From positions 1-11,913 of the forward strand of contig CAZCWX010000434.1 in the NCBI GenBank assembly GCA_964502465.1: a stretch of DNA of 11,913 nt, written 5' to 3'. Position numbers and translations under genes: made by a program. Positions within the stretch are counted from its first letter, which is position 1; every line of letters begins with the position of its first letter. Under the pieces are notes generated by a model. It saw nothing but the letters and a program-made list of their open reading frames with translations, had not been told where the DNA came from and did no database searches. Of the stretch, positions 6,402-11,913 are shown in pieces. Origin of the DNA: CAZCWX01 sp964502465. GTDB lineage: Bacteria; Desulfobacterota; Binatia; Bin18.

Positions 6402-7430
6402 ATGAAAGTCGATACCGCGTTTTTCCCGACGACGTTTGATGCTGCTGCGCAAGTCGCGCGCCGGGCCGAAGAGATCGGGTTTGACGGTCTGTGGAGTGCC
6501 GAGACCAGCCACGATCCTTTTTTCCCTTTAGTCGTGGCCGCACGCGAGACCCAGCGGGTGCAACTCGGCACCGGTGTGGCGATTGTGTTTCCGCGCAGTC
6601 CAATGGTGTTAGCCAATATCTGTTGGGACTTACAAGCCAACTCGAAGGGCCGCTTCATTCTCGGTTTGGGCACGCAAGTCAAAGGCCATAACGAACGCCG
6701 CTTCAGTGTCAAATGGGTTTCACCAGTGAAGCGGTTGCGTGAAGTGATCCTGTCGCTGCGTGCGATCTGGGATTGCTGGCAGAACAACACTCCGCTCAAC
6801 TTTATTGGGGAGTTCTACCAATTCACCCTCATGACGCCTTTCTTTAACCCAGGGCCGATCGAGCATCCCAAGATTCCCATCTACATTTCTGGCCTGAATC
6901 CGCTCATCACCCAACTCGCTGGCGAACTCTGTGAGGGGTTTTACATTCATGGGTTTCATTCGCCCAAGTACATTCAGGAGACCGTCCTGCCAAACCTTAA
7001 CAAAGGGCTGGCCAAAGCCGGGCGCAATCGACAGGATATCACGCTGATGACTGGCACCTTCATGGCGATGGGTACCACCCACGATGAGGTCGAGAAGGCG
7101 AAAGGTCCAGTGCGTCAACAGATTTCTTTTTATGCCTCGACTCGCACGTATAAAGGCGTCCTCGATGCGCATGGTTGGGGAGAGACGTGTTTCAAACTGA
7201 GCGCCAAAGCCGCGAAAGGAGACTGGGCAGGAATGCCCGCGGAAATTACTGATGACATGCTGGAGGAGCTGGCCATCGTTGGCACCTATGATGAGATCGC
7301 AAAGAAACTGAAAGAGCGATACGCCGGTGTCCTCGATCGCGTGGTTATCGGCCTCGGCTCACCAGAGCGTCAAGATGCTGGCCGCTCGCGCGAACTCGTC
7401 GAAGAAATTCGGCAACACATGGCAGCGTAA
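6402..7430 (+). CDS. LLM class flavin-dependent oxidoreductase 1 (probably F420-dependent, TIGR03617-like)
   Basis: A 342-residue bacterial luciferase-like monooxygenase superfamily protein, a TIM barrel that transfers hydride to or from F420 (or uses FMN) on an unknown substrate. Seen: RAEEIGFDGLWSAETSHDPFFPLVVAA (21-47), QLGTGVAIVFPRSP (54-67), SKGRFILGLGTQVKGHNERRF (81-101), PKIPIYISGLNP (156-167) and a C-terminal VGTYDEIAKKLKERY (293-307), which is typical of the family's end. The pattern resembles the TIGR03617 group of probable F420-dependent enzymes, from memory. Start: ATG at 6402, with a strong AAGGAGGG close upstream. Position between acyl-CoA genes suggests a redox step on a pathway intermediate, but no substrate can be named. 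An FMN-dependent monooxygenase is the alternative. Confidence 0.85.
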   Translation: MKVDTAFFPTTFDAAAQVARRAEEIGFDGLWSAETSHDPFFPLVVAARETQRVQLGTGVAIVFPRSPMVLANICWDLQANSKGRFILGLGTQVKGHNERRFSVKWVSPVKRLREVILSLRAIWDCWQNNTPLNFIGEFYQFTLMTPFFNPGPIEHPKIPIYISGLNPLITQLAGELCEGFYIHGFHSPKYIQETVLPNLNKGLAKAGRNRQDITLMTGTFMAMGTTHDEVEKAKGPVRQQISFYASTRTYKGVLDAHGWGETCFKLSAKAAKGDWAGMPAEITDDMLEELAIVGTYDEIAKKLKERYAGVLDRVVIGLGSPERQDAGRSRELVEEIRQHMAA

Positions 7431-7431
7431 A

Positions 7432-7515
7432 ACAGCTTTCAGCAGTCCGCTTTCAGCAATCAGCTTCACCCATTTTTTCTGCTGAAAGCTGAGAGCTCGT
7501 AGCTGATAGCTCACA
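7432..7515. repeat. Heptad inverted repeat with a perfect 13-bp stem
   Basis: Left arm 7432-7466 carries TCAGCNN-type units and right arm 7481-7515 carries GCTGANN-type units, all with a 7-base period. CAGCTTTCAGCAG (7433-7445) is the exact reverse complement of CTGCTGAAAGCTG (7479-7491), giving a 13-bp stem with a 33-base loop. The only T-run (7473-7478) lies inside the loop, so this is not a standard intrinsic terminator in the + direction. The right arm ends three bases before the GGAGGGG site of the thiolase-like gene. Confidence 0.8.
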
Positions 7516-7532
7516 ACCGGAGGGGAAAAGGA

Positions 7533-8762
7533 ATGGGTTCATTGACCGATAAGTATTGCATCGTCGGTGTGGGCGAAACCCCACATATGCGACCGTCGAA
7601 CCGCACAACGCTGTCGATGGCGTGCGAAGCCGTCAAGAAAGCGATGACCGATGCCGGACTGGAACCACGCGATATCGACGGTATGACCAGCTATCAAGCC
7701 GGAGACTCGACCAGTTCTAATCATGTGGCCACCTCTTTGGGTATCCGCCTCAATTATTCGCTCGATATTTTTGGCGGCGGTTCGAGTACCGAGGCGCTGA
7801 TTGGTCATGCGATTGGCCTGCTCGAAGCGGGGTACTGCAAAACCATTGTCATTTTTCGTTCCATGAATGGTCGCTCTGGCCGCCGTATGGGCGGACAGGC
7901 CCCGAGCGGTCCGGTGCCACCCGCACAAGCCGCTGGGGACGCACAATTTTATATGCACTGGGGCTGGACTTCGCCGGCGCAGTGGTTCGGTATGTCCGCT
8001 ATGCGCTATTTGCGCGATACCGGCGCCACGACCAAAGCCTTTGCCGAAATCGCGGTCGCCCATCGCTACCATGCCAGCCTCAACCCGAAGGCAATCATGC
8101 GTGCGCCGATCACTATCGAAGACCATCAACGCTCACGCTGGGTGGTGAAGCCGTTTCGTCTACTTGACTGTTGCCTGGAAACTGATGTGTCAGCAGCCAT
8201 GATCATCACTTCTCGTGAACGTGCGTATGACCTCCGTCAGCCGCCAGTGTTCATTATGGGAGGCACTGGTCGTACCATGGCACCAAGTCCATCCTGGAAT
8301 TACTCGCGTCCTGAGATTCACTACGTCGCAGGCAATTATGGCCGGAACCGGCTGTTTGGCATGGCTGGTATTAGCCAGAAGGATGTCAACCTCATTTCGT
8401 GTTACGACGCGTTCACCTTCACCACGTTGATTCAGCTTGAGGCCTATGGTTTCTGCGGGAAAGGAGAGGCCGCCGATTTCGTCCAGGGAGGGCGTTTACA
8501 GATCGATCACGAACTGCCTTCCAATCTTTCTGGCGGTCATCTGTCCGAAGGGTATACCCATGGTATCAGCATGGTGATTGAGAATGTACGCCAATTGCGT
8601 CATCGCGTGGACGACGCCTGTCCACGTTGGGCTGAAGGCAAACATACCTACGATCGAAAAGCTGGTTGTCGTCAGGTGAAGAATGCCCGTATCGCTGCCT
8701 GTTTGGGCTGGGGAACTGAAGCCACATCCAGCTCGGCGATCTTCCGCGGGATTGCCGCGTAA
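7533..8762 (+). CDS. Thiolase-like protein (SCP2-thiolase superfamily), candidate Ltp2-type aldolase
   Basis: A 409-residue thiolase-fold protein that probably does not act as a thiolase. The region that normally holds the nucleophilic Cys reads FGGGSSTEALIG (80-91), with serines and no Cys. Other family landmarks are present: CYDAFTF (290-296), SNLSGGHLSEGYTHG (330-344), VRQLRHR (352-358) and a C-terminal CLGWG (390-394) resembling the second-Cys CxGxG motif. Tyr291 and Tyr341 match by context and by their 50-residue spacing the two tyrosines I recall as important in the steroid side-chain aldolase Ltp2. A DUF35 protein, the partner such aldolases need, follows 30 bases downstream. Retro-aldol cleavage of a beta-hydroxyacyl-CoA is therefore the best guess; a non-catalytic lipid-transfer role is the alternative. 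Start: ATG at 7533, with GGAGGGG upstream. Confidence 0.85.
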   Translation: MGSLTDKYCIVGVGETPHMRPSNRTTLSMACEAVKKAMTDAGLEPRDIDGMTSYQAGDSTSSNHVATSLGIRLNYSLDIFGGGSSTEALIGHAIGLLEAGYCKTIVIFRSMNGRSGRRMGGQAPSGPVPPAQAAGDAQFYMHWGWTSPAQWFGMSAMRYLRDTGATTKAFAEIAVAHRYHASLNPKAIMRAPITIEDHQRSRWVVKPFRLLDCCLETDVSAAMIITSRERAYDLRQPPVFIMGGTGRTMAPSPSWNYSRPEIHYVAGNYGRNRLFGMAGISQKDVNLISCYDAFTFTTLIQLEAYGFCGKGEAADFVQGGRLQIDHELPSNLSGGHLSEGYTHGISMVIENVRQLRHRVDDACPRWAEGKHTYDRKAGCRQVKNARIAACLGWGTEATSSSAIFRGIAA

Positions 8763-8792
8763 GGAGATCTCACGATATAGAAAGGATCTGTC

Positions 8793-9263
8793 ATGCCCGG
8801 ACCAATCGATTACAGCAAAATCACCATTGTGCCAGACTTTGACACCGCCGAATGGTGGATAGGCACCAAACAACGCAAATATCTGGTGCGTCAATGCAAG
8901 ACGTGTGGCCACAAATGGTTTCCACCATTTCCAGCGTGTAGCAAGTGTACGTCGATGGACCTGACTTGGTTCGAGACCGCAGGCACAGGCGTAGTACACA
9001 GTTACGTAGTGGTGACCCAACCAATCTTGGGTGCATTCATTGAGGCCGTGCCTTACGTGGTGGGATTACTCGAACTCGACGACTGTCATGAGGCCGATGG
9101 CTCACTCACCCGTGTGGCGGGCGTGCTGCTCAATGACGAAGAGGAAGTGGCTATCGGGTTGCCTGTGCAAGTGGAGTTCGAAGAAACAAAGGACCCCAAT
9201 ATTGTCATTCCCCGCTGGAAGGTCAGCGGCACGGCCGAAAACACCTGGAAGTTTCCTGAATAA
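8793..9263 (+). CDS. DUF35 Zn-ribbon/OB-fold protein, partner of the thiolase-like protein
   Basis: A 156-residue protein of the DUF35 type: an N-terminal rubredoxin-like zinc ribbon followed by an OB-fold. Seen: CKTC (35-38) and CSKC (49-52) giving four Cys zinc ligands, with the characteristic WFPPFPAC between them. The OB-fold runs from about 57 to 145 and includes GTGVVHSYVVV (65-75) and PYVVGLLELD (87-96). Such proteins bind acyl-CoA and form a complex with thiolase-like enzymes; in the steroid aldolase complex the DUF35 domain is required for activity. It starts 30 bases after the thiolase-like gene behind an AAAGGAT site, a usual two-gene arrangement. Cytoplasmic. It is most likely a structural and substrate-channelling subunit, not an enzyme by itself. 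Confidence 0.92.
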   Translation: MPGPIDYSKITIVPDFDTAEWWIGTKQRKYLVRQCKTCGHKWFPPFPACSKCTSMDLTWFETAGTGVVHSYVVVTQPILGAFIEAVPYVVGLLELDDCHEADGSLTRVAGVLLNDEEEVAIGLPVQVEFEETKDPNIVIPRWKVSGTAENTWKFPE

Positions 9264-9326
9264 GGCCAAGCACCTGAGACTGTTCGGAAAGCCTGAAAAA
9301 ACGCTTATTGGGCCGCATAGCAAAAA

Positions 9327-9334
9327 GAAGGAGG
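9327..9334 (+). promoter_or_regulatory. Ribosome binding site fixing a GTG start for crotonase 2
   Basis: GAAGGAGG ends 6 bases before the GTG at 9341, ideal spacing. The longer in-frame reading from TTG at 9308 has no such site and would add an arginine-rich leader (RIAKRRRRI) foreign to the family, so the GTG is preferred. Confidence 0.8.
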
Positions 9335-9340
9335 CGCATC

Positions 9341-10114
9341 GTGGCTGAAGAAATTCTCTGTACAATTAAAGATGGGATCGCCACCGTCACTCTGAACCGC
9401 CCGGAGAAGCGGAACGCTCTCAACACTGCGGTGATCGAAGGGCTCGTTCGTCATGTTCATGCACTTGAGACGAACAAAGAAGTTCGGGTCGTTATTGTCC
9501 GTGGAGAAGGGAAAGCGTTCTGTTCTGGGTTGGATCTGCGTGAACTGAGTTCACGTCAGCAAGGCGATGGAGACCCGGAAAGCGGGGTGGTGAAAGTGTT
9601 CCAGCAAATCGAACGTTCACGCCACCCGACTATTGCGATGGTCCATGGGGACGCCCTGGCTGGCGGATGCGAGTTGGCGCTGCATTGTGATTTACGTGTT
9701 GCTTCAGATGCCGCACGCTTTGGCATGCCACTCGCCCGCCTCGGATTAATCGTCCCTTTTCCGTTAGGCCAGAAATTAGTGGAAATTATCGGTCCGGCTT
9801 TTACCAAGCAGATTCTCTTCACCGGCCAGCCGATTGATGCCAAGCGTGCCTATGAGATCGGGATGATTCATCAGCTCGTCTCGGCGGCTGAACTCGAAGC
9901 TGCAACCTACGCCTTGGCTCAGACCATTGCCGACAACGCGCCGCTCTCGCTCGCGGGGATGAAAGCGACGATCCTCCGCACAATCTCTTTGCGCGAGACG
10001 ATCAACCATCAAGACCTCAGCGAGATGGTCAATCGTGCACGGAAAAGTGTGGACGCGCAGGAAGGCGTAAAGGCGATGTTGGAGAAACGCAAGCCCGTGT
10101 TTCGGGGGGAGTAG
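9341..10114 (+). CDS. Enoyl-CoA hydratase/isomerase (crotonase) family protein 2
   Basis: A full-length crotonase of 257 residues starting at GTG. Seen: NRPEKRNALN (19-28), FCSGLDLREL (60-69), VHGDALAGGCELALHCD (101-117), FGMPLARLGLIVP (127-139), and the complete C-terminal helix with DAQEGVKAMLEKRKPVF (238-254). Of the two hydratase glutamates, the Glu144 position is kept as Glu111 while the Glu164 position is Leu131, the reverse of crotonase 1. An intact hydratase normally needs both, so this may be an isomerase, hydrolase or lyase of the fold, or a hydratase of altered mechanism. It sits 77 bases behind the DUF35 gene on the same strand and probably belongs to the same transcript as the thiolase-like/DUF35 pair, acting on the same acyl-CoA. 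Confidence 0.9.
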   Translation: MAEEILCTIKDGIATVTLNRPEKRNALNTAVIEGLVRHVHALETNKEVRVVIVRGEGKAFCSGLDLRELSSRQQGDGDPESGVVKVFQQIERSRHPTIAMVHGDALAGGCELALHCDLRVASDAARFGMPLARLGLIVPFPLGQKLVEIIGPAFTKQILFTGQPIDAKRAYEIGMIHQLVSAAELEAATYALAQTIADNAPLSLAGMKATILRTISLRETINHQDLSEMVNRARKSVDAQEGVKAMLEKRKPVFRGE

Positions 10115-10180
10115 AGAGACGTCATTCTTCACATGAGGGCAAAAAGTAAGAGCCCGCAACAAAATGATACACAGTTCAGT

Positions 10181-10239
10181 AAATCCCCCTGTGCTCTGCG
10201 CTTCCCCCCTTTTGTAAAGGGGGGATTCAGGGGGGATTT
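10181..10239. repeat. GC-rich palindromic repeat in the gap after crotonase 2
   Basis: A perfect 9-bp stem (CCCCCCTTT at 10204-10212, AAAGGGGGG at 10216-10224) with a TGT loop. It is flanked by an outer inverted pair (AAATCCCCCT at 10181-10190 and AGGGGGGATTT at 10229-10239, one extra G). This CCCCCTTT-TGT-AAAGGGGG architecture is a widespread dispersed repeat in environmental genomes (recollection). It has no T-tract after the stem and so is at most an atypical terminator. It marks the end of the thiolase-like/DUF35/crotonase 2 cluster. Confidence 0.75.
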
Positions 10240-10286
10240 CTGCAAAGAAACAATACCGAACCACTGATTGAGTTAGGCCTCGAAGC

Positions 10287-10775
10287 ATGTCACCAGCAGT
10301 CCGCACAGCTCTGTACGCCAGCGTTGTTCTTGGCTTAGTGTTAGGGTACCTGCCCTGGCAGGTGTTGCGACTTGACGCCCTGATTGGGGACTACGTCGGC
10401 ACCGTCCTCCAATACTGCGGGGTGCTCCTGTTTCTTGTGGGAGCGCTCTTGCTCTTCTCCGGGGCGTATTATCTGGTCGTACGAGGAGAAGGCACCCCTC
10501 TGCCGTTCGACCCGCCTCAACGCATGGTCGTTGCAGGTCCGTATGCGTACATCCAGCACCCCATGGCGCTTGGGCTTCTTGTCATTGCCTTTGCTGAGGC
10601 GTTATGGCTGGCTTCACCCAGTCTTGTCGTCTACGCGTTGTTCCTGACCGTGCTCGTCAACGTGTACATCCTCTATATTGAGGAACCAAGTTTAGCCAAG
10701 CGATTTGGCGAAGATTATCGCGCGTACCAGGCGGCTACTCCGCGCTGGATCCCGTTTTCTCGTCCCAAAACCTAG
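10287..10775 (+). CDS. Isoprenylcysteine carboxyl methyltransferase (ICMT)-family membrane protein
   Basis: A 162-residue integral membrane protein of the ICMT/PEMT-like family, which methylates small substrates using S-adenosylmethionine within the membrane. Seen: hydrophobic segments at about 7-24, 39-63, 94-110 and 112-131, then the cofactor-binding motif GPYAYIQHPM (84-93) with His91 and the acidic EEPSLAKRFGEDYRAYQ (132-148) ending in PRWIP. This is the normal bacterial length. Substrates of bacterial members are mostly unknown, and a prenylated-protein role should not be assumed. The start ATG at 10287 has no clear Shine-Dalgarno, unlike its neighbours. The stop codon is part of a hairpin arm. 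It is separated from crotonase 2 by a 172-base repeat-bearing gap, so it need not belong to the CoA pathway. Confidence 0.85.
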   Translation: MSPAVRTALYASVVLGLVLGYLPWQVLRLDALIGDYVGTVLQYCGVLLFLVGALLLFSGAYYLVVRGEGTPLPFDPPQRMVVAGPYAYIQHPMALGLLVIAFAEALWLASPSLVVYALFLTVLVNVYILYIEEPSLAKRFGEDYRAYQAATPRWIPFSRPKT

Positions 10776-10798
10776 GGACGCACAGCTGCGCGTCCCTA
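10773..10798. repeat. Hairpin overlapping the stop codon of the ICMT-like gene
   Basis: TAGGGACGC (10773-10781) and GCGTCCCTA (10790-10798) form a perfect 9-bp stem with an 8-base loop containing CAGCTG. The first three bases are the TAG stop of the ICMT-like gene. No T-run follows on either strand. It could be a 3'-end stabiliser or atypical terminator, or a dispersed repeat copy. Confidence 0.65.
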
Positions 10799-10871
10799 CA
10801 ACGTTGCACCTCCGCTGACATCGCGCTACAACACCTTCTGAGCTATTTTTCTTACGTAAGGAGGGAGCACA

Positions 10872-11756
10872 ATGCGCTTTGGTGTCCATCTCGTCGCCGC
10901 TGGAAAGATGATCGAGGGTGAAAAAATCGCCCGTGTCGCTCGCCGGGCTGAAGAACTCGGCTATGACTCGTTGTGGGTGAGCGATCATATTATTTTTCCT
11001 ACTGAACTACGCTCCCCCTACCCCTATTCTCCTGATGGGAAGCTTCCCCTCGATCCCAATAACCCCTTGCTCGAACCATTTACCGTCTTGAGCTATGCCG
11101 CAGCCGTTACCAAGACGGTCAAGCTTGGGACCAGCGTGGTCATCGTCCCGTACCGGGATCCGCTTGTCACCGCCAAGATTGTCGCCTCACTCGACGTCCT
11201 GTCTGGAGGACGGTTCATTTTCGGGGTCGGTGTCGGCTGGCTTGAGGAAGAGTTTCAGGCGCTCCGTCAGAACCTGCGGGATCGTGCTCCGCAAACACGT
11301 GAGGCGCTGCTAGCGATGAAAGCCTGCTGGACCCAAGACGACCCCGAGTTTCATGGCAAGTTTTTCGACTTCTCCGGTATCAAGTTCGCTCCCAAGCCAC
11401 GGCAGAAACCGCACCCGCCCATCTGGTTTGGTGGGAACTCCATGCCCGCGCTGAAGCGGGCAGTCGCCTTGGGCGACGGATGGCATGCCGTCTGGGAAAC
11501 CCCCGAGGAAGTAGCAGAAAAAGCAGCGCTCTTACGCGATCTCTGTTCCAAGGCTGGCAAGAATTTCGCCGATTTCGCCATCACCATCAATGTGAATCAC
11601 CGGGTTCCCCTCACCATCGACAACATCAAAAAGTACGAGGCCGCGGGTGTGAGCATGATGTTCATTCCTCGTTTCTTTCAGTCTGACGTAGAGGATATGA
11701 TCCAGAACATGGAGACCTTTGCGAAGGAGGTCAAAGAGCCGGTAGAGAAGCAATGA
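10872..11756 (+). CDS. LLM class flavin-dependent oxidoreductase 2 (probably F420-dependent, TIGR03619-like)
   Basis: A 294-residue luciferase-like superfamily protein, shorter than LLM protein 1 and from a different subgroup. Seen: RRAEELGYDSLWVSDHIIFP (24-43), LEPFTVLSYAAAVT (67-80), KLGTSVVIVPYRDP (84-97), ASLDVLSGGRFIFGVGVGWLEEEF (105-128), and KPHPPIWFGGNSMPALKRAVALGDGWH (179-205). This is the classic pattern of the probable F420-dependent group often labelled Rv2161c-like (TIGR03619). It would catalyse an F420- or FMN-linked redox step on an unknown substrate. Start: ATG at 10872, with TAAGGAGGGAGC just upstream. It follows the ICMT-like gene after a 96-base gap. Beyond its stop, 11757-11913 is a purine-rich stretch in which I see no supported gene. 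Confidence 0.9.
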   Translation: MRFGVHLVAAGKMIEGEKIARVARRAEELGYDSLWVSDHIIFPTELRSPYPYSPDGKLPLDPNNPLLEPFTVLSYAAAVTKTVKLGTSVVIVPYRDPLVTAKIVASLDVLSGGRFIFGVGVGWLEEEFQALRQNLRDRAPQTREALLAMKACWTQDDPEFHGKFFDFSGIKFAPKPRQKPHPPIWFGGNSMPALKRAVALGDGWHAVWETPEEVAEKAALLRDLCSKAGKNFADFAITINVNHRVPLTIDNIKKYEAAGVSMMFIPRFFQSDVEDMIQNMETFAKEVKEPVEKQ

Positions 11757-11913
11757 GGGGGAGAATGGAGGAACGGGGAAATTGGAGAGCGGAGAAGATA
11801 TCATCTCGGGGTTCCAGTGTCCGGTGAAACAGCTATTCACATAAGCTGCACGCACGCCAGGTGAGTATGGGAAACAACCAGACAGTACAAGGGCACACCT
11901 CGCTTTTTCTCTT

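Noticed and set aside
7433..7491. Intrinsic terminator after LLM protein 1
   Set aside because: The perfect stem has no T-run after it; the T-run lies in the loop. It is better described as part of the heptad inverted repeat.
1733..7515. CRISPR array as an explanation of the regular short repeats
   Set aside because: The repeat unit is 7 bp, degenerate and contiguous, with no unique spacers of constant length and no cas gene nearby.
7539..8129. 196-codon open frame on - inside the thiolase-like gene
   Set aside because: Antisense shadow of a gene with clear family motifs; its own translation shows no family signature.
8496..9020. 174-codon open frame on - spanning the thiolase-like and DUF35 genes
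   Set aside because: Antisense to two well-supported genes and their junction, with no recognisable domain.
9308..9340. N-terminal extension of crotonase 2 from TTG
   Set aside because: It would add an arginine-rich leader not found in the family, while a strong Shine-Dalgarno sits correctly before the GTG at 9341.
11867..11913. Possible start of a new + gene (ATG at 11867 after AGGTGAG, open to the window end)
   Set aside because: Only 15 codons are visible, with no recognisable motif and tight spacing to the putative ribosome binding site. It cannot be supported from this window.

Overview
The window is about 12 kb of bacterial chromosome with moderately high GC. It carries eleven gene calls, one of them cut by the left edge. 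The content is acyl-CoA chemistry: a CoA-transferase, an acyl-CoA dehydrogenase, two crotonases, and a thiolase-like protein paired with a DUF35 Zn-ribbon protein. With them come two luciferase-like, probably F420-dependent, oxidoreductases, a core-MetE family methyltransferase, an SDR dehydrogenase, a small membrane methyltransferase of the ICMT type and the C-terminus of a vanadium haloperoxidase. Strong GGAGG-type Shine-Dalgarno sites precede most genes. This mix, together with many intergenic repeats, resembles uncultured soil, marine or sponge lineages such as Binatota or Tectomicrobia. That taxonomic guess is inference only.

Layout: 2-256 (+) is the end of the haloperoxidase gene. 257-533 is a hairpin-containing gap. 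534-1667 and 1759-2529 (both -) are the MetE-like gene and the SDR, read in the order SDR then MetE-like. 2530-2760 is a divergent intergenic region that is almost entirely one large imperfect palindrome made of 7-bp repeats, followed by a candidate promoter. From 2761 to 11756 every gene is on +: crotonase 1 (probably C-terminally damaged), CoA-transferase, acyl-CoA dehydrogenase, LLM protein 1, thiolase-like protein, DUF35 protein, crotonase 2, ICMT-like protein, LLM protein 2.

A reasonable reading is a degradation module for a CoA-activated, possibly branched or isoprenoid or steroid-like acid. The CoA-transferase activates, the dehydrogenase desaturates, a crotonase hydrates or isomerises, and the thiolase-like/DUF35 pair cleaves C-C by retro-aldol chemistry. 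The thiolase-like protein lacks the usual nucleophilic Cys but has two tyrosines spaced as I remember them in the steroid aldolase Ltp2. The substrate cannot be read from sequence.

The most unusual non-coding signal is a degenerate 7-bp tandem repeat (TCAGCNN on the left, GCTGANN on the right) that fills five of the gaps. In four of them it forms inverted arms that end near the next gene's ribosome binding site. Other dispersed hairpin repeats occupy 3541-3613, 10181-10239 and 10773-10798.
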